In this document: positions 54,958 through 64,000 of the stretch, one piece after another
How the letters are laid out: each line of letters starts with the position of its first letter
Numbering within the stretch: the first letter of the stretch is position 1
The notes under the pieces: generated by a model
The model's input: only the letters and a program-made list of their open reading frames with translations
What the model was told of the DNA's origin: nothing
Database searches by the model: none
Assembly (NCBI RefSeq): GCF_021325795.1
Contig: NZ_JAHPZX010000001.1
Span: forward strand, 496,001-560,000
From: Bordetella sp. LUAb4
GTDB lineage: Bacteria > Pseudomonadota > Gammaproteobacteria > Burkholderiales > Burkholderiaceae_B
DNA length: 64,000 bases
Direction of reading: 5' to 3'
Position numbers and translations under genes: made by a program

Positions 54958-56540
54958 GGTATTCCCGCGAGTTCTATGTGATTGGCCCCTTCGGCCAGGG
55001 GAATTTCGATACGCACAGCCAGCCCGCCCAGTGGCGAAGGCATGGCCTTGATACTGCCGCGGTGTGATTCAACGATGCGTTGGCAGATTGCCAGGCCCAG
55101 GCCCGCGCCCCCGCTTTCGCGGCTGCGCGAAGCGTCGACGCGATACAGCCGGTCGAACAGGCGCGGCAGGTGCTGCGCCGGCACGCCCGGCGCCGAGTCC
55201 TGGCATTCGACTACCAACTGACGCCCTTCGGTGCGCACATCGAGCTGGACGCGGCCGCCAGGATCGGTGTAGCGCAGGGCGTTTTCCAACAAGTTATTCA
55301 TCAACTGCATCAAGCGCTGGCGATCGCCTTCGATCGTCGCACCGGGCTCGGCCACCGTGGCTTCGATGCTCAAGCCGCGCGCCCGCATGCGGTCGTGGAA
55401 GGCGTCGGCGGCCATGGCGGCGATTTCACCCATGTCCACGGGTTCCATGCGATAGGACAGCGCGCCGACATCCGCCAAGGACAGGTCGTAGAGATCGTCG
55501 ATCAGCTTGCTCAACAGGCCGACTTCGGATTGCAGCGACGCCAGCGCCGCCGGCGAAAACTTGCGCACGCCGTCCTGCAAGGCCTCCAGTTCGCCGCGCA
55601 ACACCGCCAAAGGCGTGCGCAACTCGTGCGAAATATCGGCCATCATCTCGCGCCGCAAGGCCTCCGTGCGTTCCAGGGCGAACGCCAGGCGGTTGAAGTC
55701 CTGGCCCAGGCGGCCCAGTTCGTCGGCCGAGGTCACGTTCACCCGCGTCGAATAATCGCCCGCCGACAGCTTGTGCGTAGCCCGCGCCAACCGCCGCACC
55801 GGCGCCAGGAACACCCGCGCCAGCAGAATACTGACCAGGGCGGCCAACAGGGCCGACAGGGTGCCGATGACCCAGGTCGCTTCCGATTGCTCGCGCTGGA
55901 ACCGTTGGTCCGACTCGTTGGGCATACGGTCCGGGAAAGGCGTGACCAGCCAGCCCACCGTCATGCCGTTCACGCTGATCGCATGGCGCGGAGCGCTGGG
56001 CATGGGATTGCCACCGGCGACCACGCGCAATTGCGCATCCAGCAAGGTAAAGGGCGGCGCCAGGAAATCGTGCCCGCGCGGCGGACCGCCCATGCCATCG
56101 TCGAATGCACTGCCCCGTTCGTCGGGCCCCTTGTCGCCATCGTGCCCACCGGGCGGTTCGTCGCGCCCGCCGCTGCGCCCCCGCGGCCCCGGCCCTTGCC
56201 CGGGTGGTGGCCACAAAAAGGAGCCGAAATCCGGCGGCAGTTCGAAGGGACCGCGTCCGCGATACGGGCGCTGCCCCATGCCTTCGTCCGGCGGCGGCAG
56301 GGTCAACAGATGGTTCCACAGCGAATCATTGCCGCGCAAGGCATCCCAGTCACCGTCATCGCGGTAGACGTCCGCCAGGGTTTGGCGCAGACGTTCGATG
56401 CGGCGGCCTTCGCGTTCCTTTACGTAGGAGAAGAAATGTCGCTCGAAGTTCCAGCGCACAGCCGCCCCCATGGCCAGGGTGACGATCAGGCAAGTGGCCA
56501 GAATGGCCAGGAACAGTTTGAAGGTGATGCCTAGTTTCAT
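54954..56540 (-). CDS. baeS: Sensor histidine kinase BaeS
   Basis: 528 residues. TM1 GITFKLFLAILATCLIVTLA, then a periplasmic domain with a Gly/Pro/Arg/Asp-rich stretch of about 60 residues (GPGPRGRSGGRDEPPGGHDG in part) not present in E. coli BaeS, and TM2 WVIGTLSALLAALVSILLAR. HAMP is followed by HisKA with the His in MADISHELRTPLAVLRGELE, and HATPase with LMQLMNNLLENALRYTDPGG, GGAGLGLAICQRIVESHRGS. Start at 56540 (MKLGITFKLF); seven earlier in-frame codons lack a ribosome site. First gene of the baeSR operon. Confidence 0.93.
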   Translation of the reverse strand: MKLGITFKLFLAILATCLIVTLAMGAAVRWNFERHFFSYVKEREGRRIERLRQTLADVYRDDGDWDALRGNDSLWNHLLTLPPPDEGMGQRPYRGRGPFELPPDFGSFLWPPPGQGPGPRGRSGGRDEPPGGHDGDKGPDERGSAFDDGMGGPPRGHDFLAPPFTLLDAQLRVVAGGNPMPSAPRHAISVNGMTVGWLVTPFPDRMPNESDQRFQREQSEATWVIGTLSALLAALVSILLARVFLAPVRRLARATHKLSAGDYSTRVNVTSADELGRLGQDFNRLAFALERTEALRREMMADISHELRTPLAVLRGELEALQDGVRKFSPAALASLQSEVGLLSKLIDDLYDLSLADVGALSYRMEPVDMGEIAAMAADAFHDRMRARGLSIEATVAEPGATIEGDRQRLMQLMNNLLENALRYTDPGGRVQLDVRTEGRQLVVECQDSAPGVPAQHLPRLFDRLYRVDASRSRESGGAGLGLAICQRIVESHRGSIKAMPSPLGGLAVRIEIPLAEGANHIELAGIP

Positions 56541-56853
56541 GGCGGGTGGGGGGTGCCGCACACGCGGCTGGATCGGCCATTGCCGCTGGCATGTTAACCA
56601 CGGCAGGCAAGTGGTGGCGTTATTTTGCGTTGGGTTTCATAAAATCTACGCATTAGCTTTCAATTCGCTCACACGCGCCCCACACACGTGCCGAGGCGAT
56701 ACGAATAATTGCTGCCAGCTGAATGGAGAATCAGCGAAGTTACGCGACAAAGATTGAAAAGCGCTTGACAAGGTCCATTGTTATCGTGCTTTTTTGTTGC
56801 GGTGCAACTCGACATAACAGGGAGTAAGGCACAAAATAGCGACAAATAACGCC
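56541..56853. other. Divergent promoter region between baeS and an MFS gene
   Basis: 313 nt, more AT-rich than its flanks, without a supported gene. A TTGACA hexamer at 56765-56770 could be a -35 box for the plus-strand transporter, although a good -10 at the right distance is not seen. A short TAGATTTTAT stretch on the minus strand near 56640-56649 could be a -10 for baeS. Confidence 0.4.
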
Positions 56854-58050
56854 GTGTCCGCCACTCCATTGCCCCCCTCTGATGAAGCCGCAGCCCCCGC
56901 CATTTCCGGTGCGGCGCTCCTGTGCATCATCAATATGCTGAATCACGTGGCCCTGACCGGGGGGCGCGTTACGGTTTCGCTCAGCGCCTTGCATTTGGGT
57001 ATGTCGACCTTCAAGGTCGGCGCACTTATCGCCGTTTTCGCCGTACTTCCCATGCTTTTCTCGGTAAAAGTCGGAAGATGGGTAGATCACGTGGGCATCG
57101 CCAAGCCCATGGCCTGTGGCACGGGGCTCTTGATCTGTGGCACGGTGGCCCCGGCACTGGTGCCCACGCAGATTACCTTGCTGTTGGCTTCCAGCTGCAT
57201 CGGCATCGGCTTCATGCTGCATCAGGTCGCCACACAAAACATTTTGGGAATGGCGCCCCACCGCACCCGTCTGCGTAATTTTTCCTGGATGTCGCTGGCC
57301 TTGGGCGCCTCGGGCTTCAGCGGCCCGCTGTTCGGCGGGATCGCCATCGACCATATGGGCAACGATGCCGCCTTCGCGCTGCTGTCGCTAGGTCCCATCA
57401 CCGCGGCGGCCGGCCTGTATTACATGCGCGACCAGTTGCGCAGCGTGAAGCCCAGCGCCGCAGGGGACGTCGCGCGGCGCAATATCAGCGAACTGATCGC
57501 ATTACCCGCCCTTCGCCGCATTCTCTTCGTCAATACCATTCTGTCGGGCGCGTGGGACAGCCATCTGTTCATCGTCCCCATTTTTGGAGTGTCGATCGGC
57601 CTGTCGGGCACTACGATCGGCATCATATTGGCGTCGTTCGCGGCGGCAACTTTCGTTATCCGTCTGCTTCTTCCCCTTATCCAGCGCCGTGTCACTTCCT
57701 GGACGCTGATCCGCATGGCAATGGGGACCGCAGCCGCTGATTTCATGATTTACCCGCTGTTCACAGACGTTGCCTTCCTGATCGGGCTATCTTTCGCCCT
57801 GGGACTGGCCTTGGGTGTCAGCCAGCCCAGCATCCTGGCCCTGCTGCATCAGCATTCCCCGCCCGGCCGCGCCGCCGAAACCGTCGGACTGCGCATGGCG
57901 CTAATTAACGGTTCTCAGGTATCTCTCCCATTGACCTTCGGCGCACTGGGTGCGGTAATCGGGGTTGCGCCGCTGTTCTGGGCCTATGCCCTGGCCTTGA
58001 TGGCCGGCGGCTGGCTCAATCGCAATCCGCCCGCGGAGGCGGAACGCTGA
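56854..58050 (+). CDS. Major facilitator superfamily transporter
   Basis: Twelve-helix inner-membrane carrier of 398 residues with a GTG start. The motif A region between TM2 and TM3 is MLFSVKVGRWVDHVGIAKPM, and motif C-like GASGFSGPLFGGIAIDHMG lies in TM5, typical of drug-efflux or metabolite-export MFS subfamilies. No substrate can be named. It is divergent from baeSR across a 313-nt region. The start has a weak ribosome site; later Met residues would delete TM1. Confidence 0.85.
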   Translation: MSATPLPPSDEAAAPAISGAALLCIINMLNHVALTGGRVTVSLSALHLGMSTFKVGALIAVFAVLPMLFSVKVGRWVDHVGIAKPMACGTGLLICGTVAPALVPTQITLLLASSCIGIGFMLHQVATQNILGMAPHRTRLRNFSWMSLALGASGFSGPLFGGIAIDHMGNDAAFALLSLGPITAAAGLYYMRDQLRSVKPSAAGDVARRNISELIALPALRRILFVNTILSGAWDSHLFIVPIFGVSIGLSGTTIGIILASFAAATFVIRLLLPLIQRRVTSWTLIRMAMGTAAADFMIYPLFTDVAFLIGLSFALGLALGVSQPSILALLHQHSPPGRAAETVGLRMALINGSQVSLPLTFGALGAVIGVAPLFWAYALALMAGGWLNRNPPAEAER

Positions 58051-58103
58051 TCTCCGGCGCCGCCTGCGACTGCCACACCCTAACCCGCGTGAAGTGAACC
58101 CGC

Positions 58104-58754
58104 GTGAAACTTGCAATACCGTCCTGCCCTCTTCCCTCCGACATTCCCTTCCGTCTTTGGACGCCAGATGAACGCCAAGCCTCGCTCGACGCCGCGCTAA
58201 GCGACTGGCGCGAAGGCGAGGATGTCTGGGTCTTCGGCTATGGCTCGCTGATCTGGCGGCCGGAGTTCGATTTCCTCGAAAGACGCAAAGCCACGCTGCG
58301 CGGTCACCACCGGGCCTTGTGCCTGTGGTCCCGGGTCAATCGCGGCACGCCGGAGACGCCTGGACTGGTATTCGGCCTGGATCGCGGCGGCTCCTGCCAG
58401 GGGATGGTCTACCGCCTGCATGGCCAGGCGGTGCGAGAGCGCTTCACTGCGCTATGGCAGCGCGAAATGTCGACCGGGTCCTATTTGCCGCGCTGGCTCA
58501 ACTGCGCCACCGACGACGGCCCGGTGCGGGCGCTGGTCTTCATCATGAATCGCGCCAGCCCCGCTTATATCGCCGCCCTGCCGGATGAGGATGTCCTGGC
58601 TATCGTGCGCCGGGCCAGCGGTAAATACGGTCCATGCACCGAATACGTCACCCAGACGGCGCATGCGCTGCAGGACGCGGGTATCCACGATTTGAAGCTG
58701 CAGCGCTTGGCGCGGCTGCTGGAACAAGCGGCGGATCCGCTGCCTGAGTCGTGA
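58104..58754 (+). CDS. ChaC-like gamma-glutamylcyclotransferase
   Basis: 216 residues from a GTG. The substrate loop is DVWVFGYGSLIWRPEFDF, followed by RRKATLRGHHRALCLWSRVN and RGTPETPGLVFGLDRGGSCQ; the catalytic Glu is in ALWQREMSTGSYLPRWL. ChaC enzymes cleave glutathione to 5-oxoproline and Cys-Gly. The GTG lies in a short duplicated stretch (CCGCGTGAA twice), so the true start might be slightly different. Located 53 nt after the MFS stop. Confidence 0.88.
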   Translation: MKLAIPSCPLPSDIPFRLWTPDERQASLDAALSDWREGEDVWVFGYGSLIWRPEFDFLERRKATLRGHHRALCLWSRVNRGTPETPGLVFGLDRGGSCQGMVYRLHGQAVRERFTALWQREMSTGSYLPRWLNCATDDGPVRALVFIMNRASPAYIAALPDEDVLAIVRRASGKYGPCTEYVTQTAHALQDAGIHDLKLQRLARLLEQAADPLPES

Positions 58755-58903
58755 GCGCCTAGTCTGGCCTGGCCGCACTGACGTAGCGCAAAACAAGCAC
58801 GAGCCGACCGTAAAACCACGGCCAAAGCCCGGCCGGCGGCAACGGCGGTACACTGAGTGCGTTTCTTTTGCATCGCGGCACACCCGGCGCCGCGTCCGCC
58901 ATC

Positions 58904-59533
58904 ATGAGCCTTGCCGATCTGCGCCAAATCTACGACAAGAACGAGCTGCTGGAATCCCACGCAGCCGCATCGCCCTTCGATCAATTCGCCACCTGGTTCG
59001 ACGAGGCGCTGGCGGCCGAAGTCCCCGAGCCCAATGCCATGACGCTGGCCACCGTGGATACCACGGGCCAGCCGTCGGCGCGCATCGTGCTGGTCAAGGG
59101 CGCGGACGAGCGGGGCTTTGTGTTCTACACCAACTACGAATCGCGCAAGGGCCATGACCTGGCCGACAACCAGCGCGCCAGCCTGTTGTTCTTCTGGCAG
59201 CCGCTGGAGCGGCAGATCCGCATCGAAGGCCATGTCGAGAAAGTGAGCGCCGAGGAATCGGACGCCTATTACAAGAGCCGCCCGCTGGGTTCGCGCATTG
59301 GCGCCTGGGCTTCGCACCAGAGCCAGCCGGTCACCCGCGAGGCCTTGGAAGCGACCACCCGCGAATTCGAACAGCGCTATGGCGAAACGCCGCCGCGGCC
59401 GCCGCACTGGGGCGGTTACCGGGTGGTGCCGGCCCGCTTCGAGTTCTGGCAGGGCCGGCCTTCCCGGCTGCATGACCGCCTGGTATATGAACTAAATGCC
59501 AAGCAATGGCTACTCAGCCGTATCTCGCCCTGA
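58904..59533 (+). CDS. pdxH: Pyridoxine/pyridoxamine 5'-phosphate oxidase
   Basis: FMN enzyme of 209 residues that makes PLP. Start [17 protein letters not shown] (58904) matches the family N-terminus; the frame opens at 58868. Signatures: [58 protein letters not shown], and the C-terminal [20 protein letters not shown] and LHDRLVYE blocks. The following flavin reductase and purU genes are on the same strand. Confidence 0.96.
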   Translation: MSLADLRQIYDKNELLESHAAASPFDQFATWFDEALAAEVPEPNAMTLATVDTTGQPSARIVLVKGADERGFVFYTNYESRKGHDLADNQRASLLFFWQPLERQIRIEGHVEKVSAEESDAYYKSRPLGSRIGAWASHQSQPVTREALEATTREFEQRYGETPPRPPHWGGYRVVPARFEFWQGRPSRLHDRLVYELNAKQWLLSRISP

Positions 59534-59570
59534 TTCCGGATCCTCGCGCCCGTGAGCGCCTTATTGCAGC

Positions 59571-60083
59571 ATGCCAGCATCCCCGCCTGATTTCGACGCT
59601 CCGTTTTTCCGTACTGCCCTCGGCCGTTTCGCCACTGGCGTGACCGTAGTCACGGCCATGGGCGAAGACGGCCAGCCCATAGGCATGACCGTCAGCTCGT
59701 TCAACTCGGTTTCGCTGAACCCGCCCCTGGTCCTGTGGAGCCTGTCGCGCGACTCCTCATCCCTGGCGGCGCTGCAACGTTGCCAACGCTACGTCATCAA
59801 CGTCCTGTCCGCCGACCAGTTGGCGCTGGCCAAGCGTTTCGCCAGCGGCAGTGCGCCGGAGCGCTATACCGGCGTGCATACGCAGCGCGCACCGGGCGGC
59901 ACCTTGATGCTGGGCAGTGAATGCGCGGCCTGGTTCGAATGCCACAACCGCAGCCGCTATGAAGAAGGCGACCACGTCATCATGGTGGGCGAAGTCGAAC
60001 ATTGCGGCCACAGCGGCGCGCTGCCGCTGGTCTATCATGCGGGCGGTTTCGACCTGACGCCGCAGCCGGAACAGATGCGATGA
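59571..60083 (+). CDS. Flavin reductase-like FMN-binding protein
   Basis: 170 residues of the HpaC/RutF type, supplying reduced flavin to two-component monooxygenases. FRTALGRFATGVTVVTAMGE is the family start; GMTVSSFNSVSLNPPLVLWS and the His-containing end (DHVIMVGEVEHCGHSGALPL) fit. No oxygenase partner is adjacent, so its user is unknown. 37 nt after pdxH. Confidence 0.9.
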   Translation: MPASPPDFDAPFFRTALGRFATGVTVVTAMGEDGQPIGMTVSSFNSVSLNPPLVLWSLSRDSSSLAALQRCQRYVINVLSADQLALAKRFASGSAPERYTGVHTQRAPGGTLMLGSECAAWFECHNRSRYEEGDHVIMVGEVEHCGHSGALPLVYHAGGFDLTPQPEQMR

Positions 60084-60132
60084 CGCGCCGCGCGGCGCCC
60101 GTTGACCGATTGACGCTTTCCCTTTGAGTGCC

Positions 60133-60987
60133 ATGCAGCATAACGACTACATCCTGACCCTTTCCTGCCCTGATCGCACCGGCATCGTCTATCGCGTCAG
60201 CGGCCTGCTGTTCGAGCTGGGGTGCAACATCCTGGATTCCCAGCAGTTCGGCGACGACGAGACCGGGCGTTTCTTCCTGCGGGTGCATTTCGACTTGCCC
60301 CCGGCCACCAGCGCCGACGCCCTGCGCGCACGCTTCGATGTCCTGGCGCGGGACTTCGGCATGGATATGCAGTTGCACGACGCGCGCCGCAAAGAGCGTC
60401 TGCTGATCATGGTGAGCAAGCAGGGCCATTGCTTGAACGACCTGTTGTTCCGGGTCAAGAGCGGCCAACTGCACGCGGAAATCGCGGCCATCGTGTCCAA
60501 TCACAACGATTACGCGGGGCTGGCGGCATCGTATGGCGTGCCCTTCCATCATCTGCCGGTCAGTGGCGACAACAAGGCGGAGCAGGAGCGGCAGGTTCTC
60601 GAACTGGTGGATCGTGAAGGGGTCGACCTGGTCGTCCTGGCGCGCTACATGCAGATCCTGTCTTCGGACATGTGCCGGGCGCTATCCGGCCGCGCCATCA
60701 ATATCCACCATAGCTTCCTGCCCAGCTTCAAGGGCGCACGGCCTTATCACCAGGCGCATCAGCGCGGCGTGAAAATCATCGGCGCCACGGCGCATTACGT
60801 GACGGCGGACCTGGATGAAGGTCCCATCATCGAGCAGGACATCGAGCGCGTGGACCACACCATGACCGCCCAGGACCTGACGCAGGTAGGCAGCGACGTG
60901 GAGTCGCTGGTGCTGTCGCGCGCGGTGCGTAGCCACATCGAGCATCGCATACTGCTGAACGGTGCCCGTACCGTCGTGTTCCGCTAG
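60133..60987 (+). CDS. purU: Formyltetrahydrofolate deformylase
   Basis: Hydrolyses 10-formyl-THF to formate and THF, balancing one-carbon pools. 284 residues from MQHNDYILTLSCPDRTGIVY; a TTG three codons earlier is possible. An N-terminal ACT domain (about 1-85) is followed by a formyltransferase-fold catalytic domain with the conserved NIHHSFLPSFKGARPYHQAH (Asn and first His catalytic), and GATAHYVTADLDEGPIIEQD with the catalytic Asp. Ends just before a strong hairpin. Confidence 0.95.
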   Translation: MQHNDYILTLSCPDRTGIVYRVSGLLFELGCNILDSQQFGDDETGRFFLRVHFDLPPATSADALRARFDVLARDFGMDMQLHDARRKERLLIMVSKQGHCLNDLLFRVKSGQLHAEIAAIVSNHNDYAGLAASYGVPFHHLPVSGDNKAEQERQVLELVDREGVDLVVLARYMQILSSDMCRALSGRAINIHHSFLPSFKGARPYHQAHQRGVKIIGATAHYVTADLDEGPIIEQDIERVDHTMTAQDLTQVGSDVESLVLSRAVRSHIEHRILLNGARTVVFR

Positions 60988-60995
60988 AACAAAAG

Positions 60996-61035
60996 AAAGC
61001 CCCGCCTGGTTGAGGGGGGGCTCAGGCGGGGCTTG
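60996..61035 (+). terminator. Hairpin after purU
   Basis: A 12-bp perfect stem, AAGCCCCGCCTG (60997-61008) with CAGGCGGGGCTT (61023-61034), lies 9 nt after the purU stop. There is no downstream T-run, so it may stabilise the 3' end or act with rho. Confidence 0.75.
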
Positions 61036-61071
61036 GTACTACAACCGCGCTACTGCCGCGGCTGCGTATCG

Positions 61072-61176
61072 GTACTACATACTTCAGTACTACGTGCTTC
61101 GGTACTACGTGCTTCGGTACTACATGCTTCAGTACTACGTGCTTCCGTACTGCCTACTTCTGTACTGCGTACTTCC
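61072..61176. repeat. 15-bp tandem repeat, seven units (GTACTACGTGCTTCG)
   Basis: Seven head-to-tail 15-bp units at 61072, 61087, 61102, 61117, 61132, 61147 and 61162, a partial eighth after. Units 2 and 3 are identical; others differ at one to four positions. Each unit starts with the palindrome GTAC. It lies between the purU terminator and the 3' end of the DUF4148-like gene. It keeps reading frames open (multiple of 3), but no ribosome site supports a protein. Confidence 0.88.
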
Positions 61177-61271
61177 CGGTACTCCACGCGTGTCGGGGGG
61201 CTGACACGCGTTTACTACACCAACAACAGCGCGGCGCCTGGCGCACGCATTCGGCGCCGCGTGGTCGATAT

Positions 61272-61598
61272 TCAAACACCTTCGAACGGCGCGTTGTCGG
61301 TATCACCGAAAGCGATGGCGCCGGGCGTCTTCGCCACATCGGAAGCGACTTGGGCGCGCGACACGTTCGAATCGGCTTGGGCAGCGAACGGGACGTTGTC
61401 GACGTCACCGAAGGCAACCAGGCCTTCATTCTTGGCTTGCTGCAGTTCGGCTTGGATCTGAGCGCGGCTGGTCGAGCTATCGGCTTGGCCGTAGGTACCT
61501 TGGAAAGGCACGTTATCGATGTCACCACGGGGGGTACCGGCTTGAGCGGCACCGATCAGGGCAAACGAAACAATCAGCGAGGTAGCGATGGTCTTCAT
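61272..61598 (-). CDS. Small secreted protein, DUF4148-like
   Basis: 108 residues. Signal peptide MKTIATSLIVSFALIGAAQA with cleavage after AQA. The mature part has a thrice-repeated motif of the form G-D-x-D-N-x-P-F (GDIDNVPF, GDVDNVPF, GDTDNAPF), separated by DUF4148-like helical segments (SRAQIQAELQQAKNEG, SRAQVASDVAKTPG). Such proteins are abundant in Burkholderiales periplasms and have no known function. The ATG is preceded by GGAG. Likely monocistronic. Confidence 0.85.
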   Translation of the reverse strand: MKTIATSLIVSFALIGAAQAGTPRGDIDNVPFQGTYGQADSSTSRAQIQAELQQAKNEGLVAFGDVDNVPFAAQADSNVSRAQVASDVAKTPGAIAFGDTDNAPFEGV

Positions 61599-61980
61599 GG
61601 CAGTTCTCCAGTCCTTGACGTTGGGAGCAGACCTGGCCGGGTGATTCCGGGAGGTCTGTTGCTGTTCCCGATGACTGAATTCTGCGCTTCTGAGCCCTAG
61701 GGATAAACCCTAGTCTATCGAAATGACTATTCCATATAACGCGCCAATCTTTCTGTTTTTCTTATATCGACGATAGTCCTTCCCTAAGAACGAAAAGCAA
61801 GTCATAAAAAACAAGGCCCCCGCACTGCATGGCAGCGCGGGGGCCTGAATACCAATCAAATGTCGATCCTGGCACGCCGAACTCAGACCATCCGGCTCAA
61901 ACCGTCCGGCCCAGGCCGTCGGGCCTGGAACTGCGCCGCGGACGTAGAACTCAGGACGTCCTGCCCCGTGAATGTCGAAT
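61599..61980. other. Intergenic region with a terminator hairpin
   Basis: 382 nt between two minus-strand genes. 61680-61800 is unusually AT-rich for this chromosome and probably carries the promoter of the DUF4148-like gene. A hairpin lies at 61813-61846. The remaining 130 nt up to gltL are GC-rich with no supported gene. Confidence 0.5.
61813..61846 (-). terminator. Intrinsic terminator of the glt operon
   Basis: AGGCCCCCGC and GCGGGGGCCT form a 10-bp stem around a 12-nt loop; on the minus strand it is followed by TTGTTTTTTATG. It lies about 135 nt downstream of gltL. Confidence 0.8.
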
Positions 61981-62718
<738 letters not shown>

Positions 62719-62744
62719 TGCTTATACCCTTGGGGTCGCCCGCC

Positions 62745-63437
62745 TTAGCGGATGATGGCCATGCGTTGCTGCAGGCGTCGCACCAGGCGCGACGCCACGA
62801 AGCAGATTACGAAATACACCGCCGCGGCGAACAGATACATCTCCACCAGACGGCCGTCGCGCTGCGCCACTTTGGCGGCCGCGCCCATGAAGTCGGTCAA
62901 GGACAACACGTACACCAGCGACGTATCCTGGAACAACACGATCGTCTGGGTCAGCAACACCGGCATCATGTTGCGGAAGGCCTGCGGCAGGATCACATTG
63001 CCCATTACCTGGAAGTAATTCAGACCCAGCGCCTGCCCGGCGGCCACCTGTCCACGCGAGATGGACTGGATACCGGCCCGCATGATCTCGCAATAGTAAG
63101 CCGCTTCAAACAAAGTAAAGGTGATCAAGGCCGACGTAAACCCGCCCACCGTCAACGGCCGGCTGGCTCCTGTCACCCAGGCACCGATATACGGCACCAG
63201 GAAGTAGAACCAGAAAATCACCAGCAGCAGCGGCAAGGCGCGCAGGCCCGTCACGTAGGCCGTGGCGATACCGTTCAACAAGCGGTTCGACGACAGGCGC
63301 ATCATCGCCAGTATCGTCCCCAGTATCAGCCCGCCCACCGCCGACAGCACCGTCAACTGCAAGGTGAACACCATGCCGTCGCGGAACAGGTAAGGCGCGG
63401 TGCGGACGATCACATCCCAATCGAATCCGTTATTCAT
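62745..63437 (-). CDS. gltK: Glutamate/aspartate ABC transporter permease GltK
   Basis: His/Glu/Gln/Arg/opine-type permease of 230 residues. N-terminal DWDVIVRTAPYLFRDGMVFT, GLRALPLLLVIFWFYFLVPY, and the EAA loop QVAAGQALGLNYFQVMGNVI (with ILPQAFRNMMPVL after it) that contacts GltL. Five membrane helices expected. It lies 9 nt after the gltJ stop. Confidence 0.93.
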   Translation of the reverse strand: MNNGFDWDVIVRTAPYLFRDGMVFTLQLTVLSAVGGLILGTILAMMRLSSNRLLNGIATAYVTGLRALPLLLVIFWFYFLVPYIGAWVTGASRPLTVGGFTSALITFTLFEAAYYCEIMRAGIQSISRGQVAAGQALGLNYFQVMGNVILPQAFRNMMPVLLTQTIVLFQDTSLVYVLSLTDFMGAAAKVAQRDGRLVEMYLFAAAVYFVICFVASRLVRRLQQRMAIIR

Positions 63438-63446
63438 GGCCGCCCC

Positions 63447-64000
63447 TTAATGCCCGCCGGTGTTGACGCGGGTACCCATGAATCCGGGTACCGCCACACG
63501 GCGTTCCAGCAATCGCGCCAGTATCTGCACAATCATGTTCAAGAAGAAATACAGAATGGTCGCGCCGGCGAAGGCCTCGAACACCTGGAAGCTGAATTCC
63601 TGCATCGAACGCGCGCTACCGGTCAGTTCCAGCAACCCGATGGTGAACGCGATGGACGTGTTCTTGATCAGGTTGAGGAATTCCGACGTCAGCGGCGGCA
63701 GGATGATGCGAAACGCCATGGGCAGCAGGACATAGCGATAGACCTGCGCGGGCCGCAGTCCCAGCGCCGTACCCGCCATGCGTTGTCCGCGCGGCAATGC
63801 GCCGATGCCGGCGCGCACCTGTTCGGCCACCCGCGACGACGTGAAGAAACCCAGGCAGAACACCGCCGGCCAGAACATGGCCCAGGGCGGTGCCATCTGC
63901 TTGATCTCGTCGCCCAAGGCCTTGGGCATCAATTCCGGCAGGACGAAATACCAGAGAAACATCTGCACCAGCAGCGGGATGTTGCGGAACAACTCCACGT
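63447..64000 (-). CDS. gltJ: Glutamate/aspartate ABC transporter permease GltJ (5' end outside window)
   Basis: Only the C-terminal 184 codons are visible; the frame is open to the window edge, and the Val-Glu-Leu-Phe-Arg-Asn-Ile-Pro block is an internal permease motif, not a start. EAA loop QRMAGTALGLRPAQVYRYVL followed by LPMAFRIILPPLTSEFLNLI; KNTSIAFTIGLLELTGSARS follows. It pairs with GltK to form the channel. The upstream gene, likely the binding protein, would be to the right. Confidence 0.92.
   Translation of the reverse strand, partial: VELFRNIPLLVQMFLWYFVLPELMPKALGDEIKQMAPPWAMFWPAVFCLGFFTSSRVAEQVRAGIGALPRGQRMAGTALGLRPAQVYRYVLLPMAFRIILPPLTSEFLNLIKNTSIAFTIGLLELTGSARSMQEFSFQVFEAFAGATILYFFLNMIVQILARLLERRVAVPGFMGTRVNTGGH

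Noticed and set aside
61072-61176. CRISPR array
   Set aside because: Units are 15 bp and contiguous with no spacers; no cas genes are present.
60962-61204. Tyr/Leu-rich repeat peptide (YYVLR units) encoded by the 15-bp array
   Set aside because: No ribosome site; it starts inside purU and crosses its terminator. The open frame is a by-product of a repeat whose length is a multiple of three.

Overview
The window is GC-rich chromosomal DNA of a betaproteobacterium, most likely Burkholderiales/Alcaligenaceae (Bordetella/Achromobacter-like). Signs of this are the Burkholderiales-type porin, the dusB-fis-purH-ruvC order, the double-length UvrA, a secreted DUF4148-type protein, a BaeSR pair and a GltJKL transporter. 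No insertion sequence, prophage, CRISPR array, tRNA or rRNA was recognised. It reads as core chromosome with a few accessory insertions.

Layout. 1-5 kb: a porin running off the left edge, an unknown small protein, and a Na+/Ca2+-type antiporter behind what looks like a yybP-ykoY (Mn2+) riboswitch, divergent from pepP. 5-10 kb: a TM2 protein, a UbiH-type hydroxylase, dusB, fis, purH, ruvC. 10.4-14.8 kb: a stressosome operon (RsbR, RsbS, RsbT, an RsbX-like phosphatase and a hybrid histidine kinase) lying between ruvC and ruvA. 15-19 kb: ruvA and ruvB, separated by two opposite-strand genes. 19-22.4 kb: recQ and an orphan outer-membrane barrel. 22.5-27.4 kb: an OmpR/EnvZ-type pair convergent with a cytochrome bd-type pair whose CydA lacks nearly all heme ligands. 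27.5-33 kb: glnS, two hypotheticals, minCDE. 33-38.4 kb: a glycine-zipper lipoprotein, a LysR regulator, a LivM-LivG fusion with its binding protein, and an acidic protein. 38.5-43.2 kb: ettA, an unlisted 42-codon basic gene, and an IclR-kdgK-eda sugar-acid module. 43.3-53.2 kb: the giant UvrA, pabB, pabC, a TPMT-type methyltransferase, a MurA-family enzyme. 53.3-64 kb: tcdA, baeSR, an MFS transporter, a ChaC-like cyclotransferase, pdxH, a flavin reductase, purU, a DUF4148-like protein, and gltL-gltK-gltJ (gltJ cut by the right edge).

Working together: RuvA, RuvB and RuvC process Holliday junctions although their genes are dispersed; MinC/D/E place the division site; PabB and PabC make p-aminobenzoate; KdgK and Eda split 2-keto-3-deoxygluconate under a likely IclR regulator. 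The stressosome proteins form a partner-switching cascade that appears to feed a phosphorelay rather than a sigma-B factor, since no sigma or anti-sigma partner gene is adjacent.

Most striking are the heme-ligand-less CydA, the stressosome/phosphorelay hybrid, the riboswitch, a terminator-like hairpin inside the porin signal-peptide codons, and a recurrent pattern of unrelated short tandem repeats between genes.
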